Assembly: GCA_021325655.1 (NCBI GenBank)
Contig: JAJPGT010000052.1
Coordinates: forward strand, 243,448-307,447
Reading direction: 5' to 3'
DNA from: Pseudomonadota bacterium
Lineage (GTDB): Bacteria > Chloroflexota > UBA6077 > JAJPGT01
Length of the DNA stretch: 64,000 nucleotides
The translations under genes and the position numbers were made by a program. The notes beneath the pieces were generated by a model that did no database searches, was not told the DNA's origin, and saw only the letters and a program-made list of their open reading frames with translations. This document shows, in pieces, positions 16,382 through 26,309 of this stretch (position 1 is its first letter; every line of letters begins with the position of its first letter).

Positions 16382-17326
16382 ATGACCGGTGGCGGCAAGC
16401 CGAGAGCCGATCTGGCCGGCCGAGCGCGCCCGGCCCCCACGCGGTGGTGGGGGGCCGGGCGCCTTACCCGCCAGGAGCGCCTGGCGCTGACGATGCTGGC
16501 GCCTGCCCTCGGCGTGATCGCCTGTATCGTCACCTACCCGTTCCTCGTCGCGGTCCTCCAGTCGGTCACCACCGCCAGCGGCGAGTTCGTCGGGCTGCAG
16601 AATTACACCCGGGCGCTCTCGAATCCGCTGCTGTACGAAGCGCTGCGGGCGACGGCTGTCTACGCCGCGATCGTCCTGCCCACCGAGATCCTGCTCGGCC
16701 TGGGACTGGCGCTGCTGGTGCACCGCGTGGTCCGCTCGCTCACGGTCCGCGCTATCATCTACATCCTCGCGGTCGTCCCGCTGGTGGTGCCGCCGGTGGC
16801 GGTGGGCGTCATCGCCCGGCTGATCTACGCCCCCGGCTACGGGGTGCTGAACCATCTCCTGGCACTGGCAGGACTGATCGACCAGGAGGTGCTCTGGCTG
16901 GGACGGCCGGCGACGGCGATGCTGGCGGTGGCCAGCGCCGACGTGTGGCAGTGGACCCCGTTCGTGTACCTCGTCCTGTTCGCCGGGCTGCAGACGGTGC
17001 CACACGAGGCGGTGGAGGCGGCGCAGGTGGATGGCGCGAGCTCCTCCACCCTGTTCTGGTACATCGAGCTCCCGTACCTGCGGCCGCTGTTCATCCTGAT
17101 TCTGTTCTTCCGGGTTGCGGACGTGCTGCGCGCCTTCGACCACATCTTCATCCTGACGGGCGGCGGTCCCGGCAGCACGACGCAGCTACTGAGCATCTAT
17201 CTGTATCGGGTGGAGTTCAAGTTTTCGGATGAAGCCCAGGCAGCGGCTCTGGCGGTGGTCATCATGACCGTCATCAGCCTGCTATACAGCCTGGTCACCC
17301 GGCTGCTGCCACTGGAGCGCCGCTAA
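16382..17326 (+). CDS. Carbohydrate ABC transporter permease
   Basis: A 314-residue membrane protein with about six hydrophobic segments and an EAA loop EAVEAAQVDGASSSTLFW near residue 214. It follows the binding protein by 12 bases and shares one base with the next permease start (TAATG), indicating translational coupling. The N-terminal 35 residues are polar and cytoplasmic. Confidence 0.9.
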   Translation: MTGGGKPRADLAGRARPAPTRWWGAGRLTRQERLALTMLAPALGVIACIVTYPFLVAVLQSVTTASGEFVGLQNYTRALSNPLLYEALRATAVYAAIVLPTEILLGLGLALLVHRVVRSLTVRAIIYILAVVPLVVPPVAVGVIARLIYAPGYGVLNHLLALAGLIDQEVLWLGRPATAMLAVASADVWQWTPFVYLVLFAGLQTVPHEAVEAAQVDGASSSTLFWYIELPYLRPLFILILFFRVADVLRAFDHIFILTGGGPGSTTQLLSIYLYRVEFKFSDEAQAAALAVVIMTVISLLYSLVTRLLPLERR

Positions 17327-18177
17327 TGCCTGCTCCGCGGTCGCTGCACCTGGTCTGGGTCGCCATCGCCGTCCTCGGCCTGGCGCTGTTCGGGCTGCTG
17401 TATCTCTTTCCGCTCTACTGGCTGCTGGTGACCTCGCTCAAGAGCAAGGCCGAGCTGTACCAGGCCACGGTGGATCTCTACCCCCATACTCCGACCCTGG
17501 ATCCCTACCTGAGCGTGCTGTTCGAGCGCGGGTTCCTGGTGCTGCTGCGCAATAGCGTCATCGTCTGCCTCGCCACGGTGCTCATCACGCTGACGCTCGG
17601 GCTGCTGATCTCCTACCCGATCACCCGGCTGGAGGTCTCGCCCCGGGTCCGGGTGGGGATTCTGAATTGGGCGCTGTCGCTGCGTTTCCTGCCGCCGATC
17701 GCGGTCGTGGTCCCCTACTTCGCCGTCATCCGCAGCGTGGGCCTGTACGACAACCCGCTGGCGCTCATCCTGATCTACTCGCTGTTCAACCTGCCGTTCG
17801 CCATCTGGATGCTCAAGGGCTTTCTGGAGGAGATCCCGCGCGACGTGGAAGACGCGGCGCTGGTGGACGGGGCGAGCCGGTGGGCCGACTTCCGCCTGGT
17901 CCTGCTGCCGCTGGTCGCGCCCGGGCTGCTCGCCGCCGGGATCATCATCTTCACCTTCTCCTGGAGCGAGTTCCTGTTCGCGCTGATCCTGACCGCCACA
18001 CCGAACGCCCAGACCTTCCCGGTCGGCGTGCAGGGCCTGGTCACCCAGTTCGAGGTAATCTGGAACGACATGGCAGCGGCGGGCGTGATCTCGATGCTCG
18101 TCCCGCTGGTCCTGATGGTGCTGGCCCGCCGCTACCTGGTGGCCGGGCTCACCTTCGGCGTCATCCGCGAAAAGTAA
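17326..18177 (+). CDS. Carbohydrate ABC transporter permease
   Basis: The 283-residue partner permease has about six membrane segments and the EAA loop DVEDAALVDGASRWADFRLV near residue 178. It ends 64 bases before the convergent glycoside hydrolase gene. The importer appears complete except for the ATPase. Confidence 0.9.
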   Translation: MPAPRSLHLVWVAIAVLGLALFGLLYLFPLYWLLVTSLKSKAELYQATVDLYPHTPTLDPYLSVLFERGFLVLLRNSVIVCLATVLITLTLGLLISYPITRLEVSPRVRVGILNWALSLRFLPPIAVVVPYFAVIRSVGLYDNPLALILIYSLFNLPFAIWMLKGFLEEIPRDVEDAALVDGASRWADFRLVLLPLVAPGLLAAGIIIFTFSWSEFLFALILTATPNAQTFPVGVQGLVTQFEVIWNDMAAAGVISMLVPLVLMVLARRYLVAGLTFGVIREK

Positions 18178-18241
18178 CGCTGCGCCACTCCCGCCTCCCA
18201 TGTGGGGCGCTGAGACCGGCCTCGGGATCGGCGCCAGCAGC

Positions 18242-20449
18242 TTACGGGCGCCGCGGTGCGGCGGTTCCCTTCGCTCCCGCCGCGGAGGTCTGGGTGGCGG
18301 CCTTCGGAGTGCCGATACGAACCGTCACCGCGGCCGAGGTGCCCACGTTGCCGGCGGCGTCGTACGCCTTGGTGATCAGCGTGTGTGACGTCCCGAGTCC
18401 CAGCCCCCCGGCGTTCCAGCCGCCGGTGTAGGGTGGCACCGTGTCCGTCGCCAGCAGCGTCCCGTCCACATAGAACTGAACCCTGGTCACACCCACATTG
18501 TCCGTGGCCGTCGCCTGGATCGGGACCAGCCCGGAGACGAGCGCCCCATTGAGTGGCGCGGTGATCGCCGTGGCCGGCGCCATAGTGTCGGCGAGGGTGA
18601 CGCTGACCGGGGAGGACTTGCTGCTGTGGCCAGAGGTGTCATAGGCTTGGGCGTACAGCGTGTGTGCCGCTCCCTGCTTGTAGCCCCCCGTGTTCCAACT
18701 GGCGGTGTACGGCGCCACCGGGTCGGTCGCGATCAGACCCCCGTCCACATAGAACTCCACCTTACTGATGCCACCGCTGTCCGAGGCAGTCGCCAGGAGC
18801 GGCACGGTCCCGCTCACCATCGCCCCATCGGTTGGGCTGACGAGCGACACCGTGGGCAGGCTGGTGCCAGCCACCGTCACCGTCACCGGCGTGGACGAGG
18901 TGACGTTCCAGACCAGGTCGTAAGCCTTCACGACGAGCGTGTGAGTCGAGCCGCCCGCCAGGCCGCTGGTGTCCCAGCCGGCCTGGTACGGTGGGTACCA
19001 GTCGGTCTGCAGCAGCGTCCCGTCCACGTAGAACTCGACCTTCAGCACGTCATTGTTGTCCGCGGCGGTGGCACTGAGTATCACCAGTCGAGGTACGGTC
19101 GCCCCATTACTCGGGCTCGTCAGCGAGACCGTTGGGAACGAGGTGTCGACCAGAAGGATGAACGCCTTGAAGGTGCCAAAGGACTGCTTCTGCACCAAGA
19201 CGGAGCTGCTCGGCGCCGGCCCGGCCTGGTCGCACTGGTAGCCGGGGACGTAGAGCAGACCGTCGGTGCAGAACTTCACGGACGGATCCGTTGCCACGTC
19301 CTCCGCGTCGAACCAGAACACCTTGCCGGCGCCGATATCCGGCGACAGCAGGTACGCGATCATGTCCTGCAGGTACGCGGCCTGGCCCGGCTCGCCGTAG
19401 GGGTAGTAGGTGGGGGACAGCACCTGGCGGGTACTGTCGGATGGGTACCCTACTTCGGTAACCCAGATCGGCTTTGTCGCTCCCACCGTCGCCAGGTCGG
19501 TCTTCATCGTTGTCATCTTGTCCAGGCAGGTGAACTTGGGGTCGTAGCAGTGGTAGCTAGCGATGTCGAAGTAGCGCGCCGCCGGGTAGGTTGGATCCTG
19601 CAGCACGTCGAGGAAGAACGTCGGGCGGTAGTTCGAGCTAGTGCTGCCGAGGTTGAGCGCCAGCCCCGCGAACAGCACCTGTGCGGCCGGATCCGCGCTC
19701 TTGATCGCGTTGTAAGCGTAGTATTGGAGCTGGGCGTACGTCGAGGCCGCGCTGGATTCCGGGATCGACGCCGGGAGCCGGAACTCTCCCTTCACGTCTG
19801 GCTCGTTGCCCACCTCCCAGTAGTGGACCAGGTTCTGGCCGTAGTTCGGGTCGCCATCGGTCAGCCCGTTGCTGTTGGGACCGTAGCGGCTGACCAGATG
19901 GAAGATGAAGTCCTGGAAGGTGCCGTAGTTGCAGGGGGGATAGTAGGAGATCTCCGTCACGGACAGCCCGGGCTGGTCGGCGGTGGTGCACCAGTCCACC
20001 GAGTACTCGAACTTCAGCAGCGGCTTGAGCCCGGCCGCGTTGATGTCGCTCAGCAGACTGTCGCACGTCGCCCAGTTCCATTGGCCCGGCGCGGGCTCGA
20101 CCGAGCCCCAGTCGCAGCCGGCGCGTACCCAACCCACCCCGATGCCCCCGCTGCCGGTCTGGAGCAGCGCCTGGGCCCGGAACTGGTCCTGCGTGCCCAG
20201 GCCCAGGTTCACCCCGAGCTGGTCTACTCGAGAGGTCGGGGCGCTCGGGGGCCGAGAGGGGTTCCCTACCGTCCGCCCTGGAGCGGCAGGGGCGGCGCGC
20301 GCCACCGAGGTGCCCGCCAGCGCGGCGGGCTGCGCCGAACCGCCAAGGCCGAACACGAACGGCACGAGCAACACGAGCAGGAGGCGACGCGTGGCGGGCA
20401 GCGACCGTGGCACGGCAGGCTCCCAGAGCGATCTGCAACGGCGGGGCAT
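18242..20449 (-). CDS. Secreted glycoside hydrolase-like protein with three Ig-like repeats
   Basis: The 735-residue product has a long N-terminal signal sequence (hydrophobic LLLVLLVPFVFGLGG). A TIM-barrel domain of clan GH-A type spans about residues 75-430. WEVGNEPD supplies the likely acid/base Glu216 and WVTEVGYPS the likely nucleophile Glu332; GH39/GH5-like is the nearest guess. Three tandem bacterial Ig-like modules of about 90 residues follow (440-715), each with S/P-x-NGA/DGA...V.FYVDG...PY...W.T/AGG...T..AYD. It could attack extracellular polysaccharide and supply the convergent sugar importer, but the genes are only neighbours, not an operon. Confidence 0.85.
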   Translation of the reverse strand: MPRRCRSLWEPAVPRSLPATRRLLLVLLVPFVFGLGGSAQPAALAGTSVARAAPAAPGRTVGNPSRPPSAPTSRVDQLGVNLGLGTQDQFRAQALLQTGSGGIGVGWVRAGCDWGSVEPAPGQWNWATCDSLLSDINAAGLKPLLKFEYSVDWCTTADQPGLSVTEISYYPPCNYGTFQDFIFHLVSRYGPNSNGLTDGDPNYGQNLVHYWEVGNEPDVKGEFRLPASIPESSAASTYAQLQYYAYNAIKSADPAAQVLFAGLALNLGSTSSNYRPTFFLDVLQDPTYPAARYFDIASYHCYDPKFTCLDKMTTMKTDLATVGATKPIWVTEVGYPSDSTRQVLSPTYYPYGEPGQAAYLQDMIAYLLSPDIGAGKVFWFDAEDVATDPSVKFCTDGLLYVPGYQCDQAGPAPSSSVLVQKQSFGTFKAFILLVDTSFPTVSLTSPSNGATVPRLVILSATAADNNDVLKVEFYVDGTLLQTDWYPPYQAGWDTSGLAGGSTHTLVVKAYDLVWNVTSSTPVTVTVAGTSLPTVSLVSPTDGAMVSGTVPLLATASDSGGISKVEFYVDGGLIATDPVAPYTASWNTGGYKQGAAHTLYAQAYDTSGHSSKSSPVSVTLADTMAPATAITAPLNGALVSGLVPIQATATDNVGVTRVQFYVDGTLLATDTVPPYTGGWNAGGLGLGTSHTLITKAYDAAGNVGTSAAVTVRIGTPKAATQTSAAGAKGTAAPRRP

Positions 20450-20566
20450 CGTAGCAGGAAACAGTTTTGAAACAAAAGGTTAGGGAGCGGATCTGAGAAG
20501 GGATGGGAAGGCGTGGGGCGCAGCCGAGGCGCTAGGCGGCTCCTGAGCGGCCGGGGCGCGGCGTGC

Positions 20567-21304
20567 TCAGAGGTTCAGCACTGGAAGGCGGCTGTAGAGG
20601 GCGCCAAGATGGTCGAGATGCCGCCGCACCGCCTGCTCAGCGCGCTCTGGCGCCTGGTCACGGATCGCCTCGAAGATCGCCCGGTGCTGGCCTTCAATGG
20701 TCCGGCGATCCAGGAGCGGGAAGATGAGCCGGTTGAGGCGGGGCTGCACCACCGCGTGCATGGAGGCGAGCGGAAGCACCAGCATCCGGTTATGGGCCGC
20801 GCTCGCCTCGGCGCGGTGAAACACCACGTCCAGGTCCAGCCACGCCTCGTCGGCGGTCGGCCGCGCCTCGGCCTGCTCGAGCGCCTGGCACATCGCCACC
20901 AGGTCTTCGTCCGTGCGCCTCCGCGCAGCGAGCCGGGCGCAGGTTGCCTCGACCACTCGGCGCGCCTCGACGATCTCGGCCAGGCTGATCCGATCCAAGT
21001 CCAGCATCAGGTGCAGCGTCTCGGCGAGCGAGCGGATCGCGGCCTCGCTGGCCGGGTGGGCGACAAAGGTGCCGCCGCCGCGACCGCGGGCGGAGACGAC
21101 CAGGCTACTGGCCGCCAGGACCTTGAGCGCCTCGCGCAGCACCTGGCGGCTCACCCCGAAGCGGGCGGCCAGCTCGCTCTCGGGCGGGAGGCGGTCCCCA
21201 GGCCGGAGCTGCCCGCTCAGAATCGCTGCCTTGAGCTGGGCGAGCACCTGGTCGACCGCGTTCTGAACTCGGACCGGCGCGAAGTCGACGTGTGCTGCGG
21301 TCAT
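20567..21304 (-). CDS. GntR-family (FadR-type) transcriptional regulator
   Basis: The 245-residue protein has an N-terminal winged helix (LKAAILSGQLRPGDRLPPESELAARFGVSRQVLREALKVLA, about residues 24-64) and an all-helical FCD effector domain whose metal-ligand-type residues are visible (EARRVVE, HRAEASAAHN, HRAIFEAI). ATG 21304 is used; ATG 21322 is possible. It diverges from the MoxR/VWA and molybdenum hydroxylase genes, so it probably regulates them. The divergent region carries direct repeats at 21346-21360. Confidence 0.88.
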   Translation of the reverse strand: MTAAHVDFAPVRVQNAVDQVLAQLKAAILSGQLRPGDRLPPESELAARFGVSRQVLREALKVLAASSLVVSARGRGGGTFVAHPASEAAIRSLAETLHLMLDLDRISLAEIVEARRVVEATCARLAARRRTDEDLVAMCQALEQAEARPTADEAWLDLDVVFHRAEASAAHNRMLVLPLASMHAVVQPRLNRLIFPLLDRRTIEGQHRAIFEAIRDQAPERAEQAVRRHLDHLGALYSRLPVLNL

Positions 21305-21345
21305 CGGGGCAGAGTGTAGCATGCTGACGGATCTTGAAAAAGTCT

Positions 21346-21360
21346 GACAATCGAGACAAT
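21346..21360. repeat. GACAAT direct repeats in the gntR/moxR divergent region
   Basis: Two copies of GACAAT with 9-base period (21346-21351 and 21355-21360) lie between the two divergent starts. They touch the -35 box of the plus-strand promoter and could be a regulator binding site. Confidence 0.4.
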
Positions 21361-21389
21361 TGACATCAAAATCGACCCGCTGGTATGGT
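21360..21389 (+). promoter_or_regulatory. Promoter of the MoxR/VWA gene
   Basis: TTGACA (21360-21365), 18-base spacer, TATGGT (21384-21389). It places the transcript start near 21396, favouring the ATG at 21409 over the one at 21385. Confidence 0.6.
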
Positions 21390-21408
21390 GAGCTGCACGG
21401 GAGTGGGC

Positions 21409-23352
21409 ATGGACGTCGAGCGCCTCTATCGGCTGGTCGCACCTCGGATCGTCGGCCGGCGGCGGGAGCTGCGGGTGGTCCTTTCGGCGCTCGCCCAGGG
21501 CAAGCCGCTGTTGCTGCTCGGCCTGCCTGGCGTCTCCAAGACCACCATCCTGCGCGAGGTCGCCGCGGCCCTCAGCGCCGATGGTGAGGCCCGCCTATAC
21601 CCGGTGACCGGCGACGAGCAGCTCACCGCCTTCTCGCTCGTCGGCAGCTTCGACCCGGCGCTCGTGCTGCACGGTGGCTTCAAGCCCGAATACTTCACCC
21701 CCGGCCCGCTCGTCCAGGCGATGGAGCGCGGCGGACTGCTGTACCTGGAAGAGCTGAACCGCGCCCCGAGCGGGGTGCTCAACGTGCTCCTCACCTGCTT
21801 GTCGGACGGCTACCTGGACGTCCCGCGCTTCGGCCGGGTTCATGCCGCGCCCGGCTTCACCGTGGTCGGCGCCTGTAACCCGCTGGACGACGTCGGCACC
21901 GGTCGCCTGGCTCGGGGCCTGGCCGACCGCTTCGTCACCCTGGAGCTGGACTATCAGTCGCGCGAGGAGGAGATCGAGATCGTCCGCCGGCGCGCCCGCC
22001 CGCCACGGGAGGGGCTGATCGCCTTCGCGGTGGACGTTGCCCGCGCCACACGCACCCATCCCGAGCTGCGCTACGGCGCCTCGGTACGCGGCGCCATCGA
22101 CTTCGTCCACCTGGTCGAGGGCGTGGGTCTGGAGACGCTGGAGCAGGAGACGTTCGAGCTGCTTGGCTGCAGCGCCTACGCCGGCAAGGTACGGGTGAAG
22201 CCGACGGTGGCGCGCTCGGCCTGCGAGATCGTGGTCGAGCTGATGCGTACGCTGCTGGCACGCCAGTTCGGTGGCAACCTGGAGCAGCTCAAGCTCGCTT
22301 CCGCACCGTGGGGCGACCCGGTCGAGGCCGGGGTGGAGGACCCGATCGTCCGCGAGGAGGAGGGCAACGACCGCCAGGGCGGCAACCGCGCCGGCCGGGC
22401 GCGCCAGCGGCCGGAGGAGATTCCCGGGCTGGCGAAGGGCGGCGGGAGCGAGGAGGCCGGGCGCTCACGGGCTGTGCCGGTCATGGAGCGCGCCCAGGCG
22501 CTGCCGGTCAGTGCCCCGCAGGTCGAGGAGCTGGGCGCGGATCGCGGCGACGCGCTGGCCGAGGCGGCCGAGGTCCGACGCTGGGCGGCGCAGCTCGTCC
22601 TGCGTAAGGCCGGCGAGCTCTGGGATGGTCATGGCCAGCGGGCGAACCACACCCTGCAATCCGAGCCCTGGGCCCTGGTCGGCCAGGGGGAGCTGGATCT
22701 GGAGGGCTCGCTCGCCGCGTACGTCCGCACCGGGGGACGGCTGGACACCAGCGACCTGCGACTGCTGGCCCGCGCCCGCGAGGCGCGCCGCTACCTGATC
22801 CTGGTGGACCACTCCGGCTCAATGGTCGGCCGCAAGCTGCTGCTCGGCGCGGTGCTGGCGGCCGTGCTCTCGCAGCTCAGCGGCCAGGGACGCGGCGACT
22901 ACGCGGTGCTGGCGTTCGACGATCGCGTTCGCCAGATCAAGGGCTTTGGCGAGGAGCACGACCTGGACACGGTGGTCGAGACGATTCTTCGGCTGCCCGA
23001 GGGCCGGGCGACGGATCTCTCGCGCGCCTTCCTGCAGGCGGCGGAGCTGGTGGCAGAGCGGCCGGAGGCCACGGACTGCATCCTGATCAGCGACTGCATG
23101 CCGACCCGCGGCGACACCAGCTACGAGGGGCTGCGGCGGCTGGCGCAGCGCATCCCCTCCCTCTACGTCGCCTACGTGGAGGAGCACGGCGCGGCGATCG
23201 AGCTGTTCGGCAGTGGCCAGCGGTTCGACCTGTACGAGTGGTGGGCACGCCGCTGGGTGGGCGACGAACGCTTCCAGCGCGTCCGCGAGGTGGACGACGT
23301 GGTGCTGCTGGTGGACCAGCTTTCGGGACTCGGGCCCGCGGACAAGCTCTGA
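21409..23352 (+). CDS. Fused MoxR-type AAA+ ATPase and VWA-domain protein
   Basis: The 647-residue protein joins two functions usually encoded separately. Residues about 10-300 are a MoxR AAA+ domain: Walker A GLPGVSKT at 38-45, Walker B LLYLEELNRAP near 106, then a sensor region with VVGACNPLDD. A charged Gly/Arg/Glu-rich linker (about 300-400) follows, then a von Willebrand A domain with MIDAS motif LVDHSGSM at about 465-472. Such pairs (CoxD/CoxE in CO dehydrogenase loci) help mature molybdenum hydroxylases, and the next genes encode such an enzyme. The role here is by analogy. Confidence 0.85.
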   Translation: MDVERLYRLVAPRIVGRRRELRVVLSALAQGKPLLLLGLPGVSKTTILREVAAALSADGEARLYPVTGDEQLTAFSLVGSFDPALVLHGGFKPEYFTPGPLVQAMERGGLLYLEELNRAPSGVLNVLLTCLSDGYLDVPRFGRVHAAPGFTVVGACNPLDDVGTGRLARGLADRFVTLELDYQSREEEIEIVRRRARPPREGLIAFAVDVARATRTHPELRYGASVRGAIDFVHLVEGVGLETLEQETFELLGCSAYAGKVRVKPTVARSACEIVVELMRTLLARQFGGNLEQLKLASAPWGDPVEAGVEDPIVREEEGNDRQGGNRAGRARQRPEEIPGLAKGGGSEEAGRSRAVPVMERAQALPVSAPQVEELGADRGDALAEAAEVRRWAAQLVLRKAGELWDGHGQRANHTLQSEPWALVGQGELDLEGSLAAYVRTGGRLDTSDLRLLARAREARRYLILVDHSGSMVGRKLLLGAVLAAVLSQLSGQGRGDYAVLAFDDRVRQIKGFGEEHDLDTVVETILRLPEGRATDLSRAFLQAAELVAERPEATDCILISDCMPTRGDTSYEGLRRLAQRIPSLYVAYVEEHGAAIELFGSGQRFDLYEWWARRWVGDERFQRVREVDDVVLLVDQLSGLGPADKL

Positions 23353-23517
23353 CGCCGCGAGCGAACTCTGACGCGGGAGGTGACAGCGCTCGGATCGACC
23401 TCGGCAGCGCGTAGCGCGGCGCGGAGCATTCCGGAGGAGCGGGCTCTGGCCCCGGCCCACGGATGCTCTCGTTCAGCCTGGTTGCCAGCACTGGTTCTCG
23501 AACCAAGGAGGGAGCCT

Positions 23518-26298
23518 GTGAAAGTCCCGATTACGCTTCGCGTCAACGGCGTGAGCTACGACCTGGCGGTTCCCGCCGATCAGTCGCTCGTCGATACGCT
23601 CCGCTACGATCTTGGTCTGACAGGAACCAAGCGCGCCTGCAACGAGGGGGAGTGTGGCTCCTGCTCCGTGCTGCTCGACGGCGCGGTGGTCAATGCCTGC
23701 CTGACGCTCGCCGTCCAGGCCCAAGGCCACGAGATCACCACCATCGAGGGGCTTGCCCGCAACAATGAGCTGCACCCGATCCAGCAGGCATTCATCGACC
23801 ACGCGGCGGCGCAGTGCGGCTACTGCACCCCGGGGATGATCATCACCGCGAAGGCGCTGCTGGACAGCAATCCTCACCCGACCGAGCAGGATATCAAGGA
23901 GGCGATTCGCGGCAACCTCTGCCGCTGCACCGGCTACACCAAGATCGTCCAGGCGATCCAGGCGGCGGCCGGCGCCCAGGTGTCGGCCAACGGCCACCGG
24001 GTGAGCGCGTTCAAGCAGCGGGTGGTGGGCCTCTCGGCGCCCCGCGTGGATGGCCCGGAGAAGGTGACCGGCAAGGCGCAGTACGCCTGGGACATGGCAC
24101 TGCCGGGGATGCTCTACGGCGAGATCCTCCGCAGCCCCTACGCACACGCCCGCATCACGCGCATCGATACCAGCCGTGCTAAGGCTCACCCCGGGGTGTT
24201 CGCGGTGATCACTGGCGCAGACCTGAGCTACCCGAAGTTCGGCGCGTTCGTCCAGGACGAGACGGTCCTGGCGGTGGACCGGGTCCGCTACCAGGGCGAA
24301 GGGGTGGCGGCGGTCTGCGCGATCGACGAGCGCACCGCCCAGGAGGCGCTGGAGCTCATCGACGTCGAGTACGAGGAGCTACCGGGCGTCTTCGACCCTG
24401 AGGAGGCGATGCAGGAGGGCGCGCCGCTGGTGCACGACGGGGTGGAGCGCAACATCGTCGCCCATAACCGGGTGATCGGCGGCGACATCGACCGGGGGTT
24501 CGCCGAGGCGGACTATGTGTTCGAGGACCGCTTCGTTACCTCGCGCCAGTGCCACACCTGCATGGAGACGCACGGGACGATCGCCGACTGGGACGCCACC
24601 GGCCGAGTGACGTTCTACATGTCCACCCAGTCGACGTTCTTCGAGCGCTTCGCGCTGATGGGCATCCTCGGGCTGCCGGCCTCGAAGATCCGCATCGTCG
24701 CCCCCTATCTGGGTGGCGGGTTCGGGAGCAAGAGCGAGCCGCACTCGGTGTATGTCTGCGCGGCGCACTTCTCGAAGATGACCGGCCGCCCGGTGAAGAT
24801 GTTCCACACCCGGGATGAGGAGTTCACCTCCTCGCGCACCCGCCACAAGCAGATTCTGTACGTGAAGACCGGGGTGAAGCGCGATGGTACCATCACCGCG
24901 CGCCAGGTGCGGGTGATCCTGGACAACGGCGCCTACACCTCCTATGGCCCCGGCGTCTCGCTAACCGAGTCGATGCTGGGTGGGGCGCTCTACCGCCTGC
25001 CAGCCTATCGCTACGACGGCTACACCGTCTACACCAACAACCCGTTCGGCGGCGCCTTCCGCGGCTTCGGCAGCCCGCAGATCACCTTCGCGGTCGAGTC
25101 GCACACCGACATGATCGCCGAGCGGCTGGGGATGGACCCGGTCGAGTTTCGGCTGAAGAACCTGCACCGGCCGGGCGAGAAGGCGATCTCTGGCCCCACC
25201 CTGACCACCTGTGGGGTGGCGGAGGCGCTGGAGAGGGCGGCGGAGGCGATCGGCTGGCGCCACCGCCACAGCCTGCCGGCCAACCACGGACTCGGCGTCG
25301 CCTGCGGGATTCACTTCACCAGTGGCAAGTTTCACCCGCACGTGAACGCCGACTTCTCTGCCGCCGGGGTGAAGGTCAACGAGGACGGCTCGGTGAACCT
25401 GCTCATCGGCGCGGTGGAGATGGGCACCGGCGCGGCAACCACCGCGGTGGCGCAGATCTGCGCCGAGGAGCTGGGCGTCAGCCTGGACAAGGTGGAGGTC
25501 TGGAACAGCGATTCGGAGACGATCCCGGCCGACTTCGGCACCTACGGCAGCCGGGTGACGACGCTGTCGGGCAATGCGGTCCGCATGGCCTGCGCCAGCA
25601 TCCGCGAGCAGCTCTTCCGGGTGGCGAGCGAGAAGCTCGGTGTGCCGGCCAGTGAGCTGGCTCTAGGCGACGGCAAGGTGTTCGCCAAGGCTGACCCGTC
25701 CAGGTCGATCACGCTGGGTGAGGTGGTGCAGTCCAGCATCTTCCGCGACCGCGACGGCCGCCAGGTGATGGCGTTCGCTCACTACGACGCGCCGTGCGAC
25801 CTGCCGGACCCGGAGACCGGGATTGGCGATTTCGCGATGGCCTACTCCTTCGGCGTCCACGCGGTCGAGGTGGAGGTCGATCCGGAGACCGGGTACACCC
25901 GGGTGCTGCGGGCAGTCGCCGCGACGGACTGCGGGAACCTGATCAACCCGCTGCTGGCGGAGGGCCAGGTGGAGGGCGGCTTCGCCCAGGGCCTGGGCTA
26001 CGCGCTGCTGGAGGACCTGGTCTGCCAGAACGGCCAGGTGCTGAACCCGCGCTTCGGCACCTACAAGATCCCCACAGTTATGGAGATGCCGGAGAAGATC
26101 GAGGCGCTCTGGGTGGAGACGAACGATCCGCGTGGGCCATACGGCGCCAAGGGCCTGGGTGAGATGGGGATGGTGCCGACCGCGCCGGCGATCGCCAACG
26201 CGGTCTACTATGCCACCGGGGTGCGGGTGCAGGAGCTGCCGATCACCCCGGAGAAGGTGCTGAACGGGATCAAGGCGCGCCAGCCGGTCTCAGCGTAG
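23518..26298 (+). CDS. Molybdenum hydroxylase, fused 2Fe-2S and molybdopterin-binding subunits (xanthine dehydrogenase family)
   Basis: The 926-residue protein begins at GTG 23518 with AAGGAGGG. Residues 1-160 form the small subunit: plant-type 2Fe-2S motif CNEGECGSCSVLLDGAVVNAC, then the second cluster motif CGYCTPGM...CRC. From about residue 175 the large molybdopterin subunit follows (VVGLSAPRVDGPEKVTGKAQ; GGGFGSKSEPHS; GGAFRGFGSPQ; C-terminal KGLGEMGMVPTAPAIANAV with the likely catalytic Glu). The loop AFRGFG is the xanthine dehydrogenase type, unlike the AYxCSFR loop of CO dehydrogenase, so the substrate is more likely a purine or N-heterocycle. The fused order small-large is less common than separate genes. 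CoxG-like and FAD genes follow. Confidence 0.9.
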   Translation: MKVPITLRVNGVSYDLAVPADQSLVDTLRYDLGLTGTKRACNEGECGSCSVLLDGAVVNACLTLAVQAQGHEITTIEGLARNNELHPIQQAFIDHAAAQCGYCTPGMIITAKALLDSNPHPTEQDIKEAIRGNLCRCTGYTKIVQAIQAAAGAQVSANGHRVSAFKQRVVGLSAPRVDGPEKVTGKAQYAWDMALPGMLYGEILRSPYAHARITRIDTSRAKAHPGVFAVITGADLSYPKFGAFVQDETVLAVDRVRYQGEGVAAVCAIDERTAQEALELIDVEYEELPGVFDPEEAMQEGAPLVHDGVERNIVAHNRVIGGDIDRGFAEADYVFEDRFVTSRQCHTCMETHGTIADWDATGRVTFYMSTQSTFFERFALMGILGLPASKIRIVAPYLGGGFGSKSEPHSVYVCAAHFSKMTGRPVKMFHTRDEEFTSSRTRHKQILYVKTGVKRDGTITARQVRVILDNGAYTSYGPGVSLTESMLGGALYRLPAYRYDGYTVYTNNPFGGAFRGFGSPQITFAVESHTDMIAERLGMDPVEFRLKNLHRPGEKAISGPTLTTCGVAEALERAAEAIGWRHRHSLPANHGLGVACGIHFTSGKFHPHVNADFSAAGVKVNEDGSVNLLIGAVEMGTGAATTAVAQICAEELGVSLDKVEVWNSDSETIPADFGTYGSRVTTLSGNAVRMACASIREQLFRVASEKLGVPASELALGDGKVFAKADPSRSITLGEVVQSSIFRDRDGRQVMAFAHYDAPCDLPDPETGIGDFAMAYSFGVHAVEVEVDPETGYTRVLRAVAATDCGNLINPLLAEGQVEGGFAQGLGYALLEDLVCQNGQVLNPRFGTYKIPTVMEMPEKIEALWVETNDPRGPYGAKGLGEMGMVPTAPAIANAVYYATGVRVQELPITPEKVLNGIKARQPVSA

Positions 26299-26309
26299 GA
26301 GCGAGGGCG

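Noticed and set aside
20450..20566. Possible small gene between the glycoside hydrolase and gntR
   Set aside because: The only unusual feature is an A/T-rich patch (TTTTGAAACAAAA) upstream of the hydrolase start; no frame has an RBS and coding character.
23518..26298. Calling the molybdenum hydroxylase a CO dehydrogenase because CoxG and CoxD/E-like genes are adjacent
   Set aside because: The active-site loop reads AFRGFG, the xanthine dehydrogenase type, not AYxCSFR, and the Fe-S and Mo subunits are fused.
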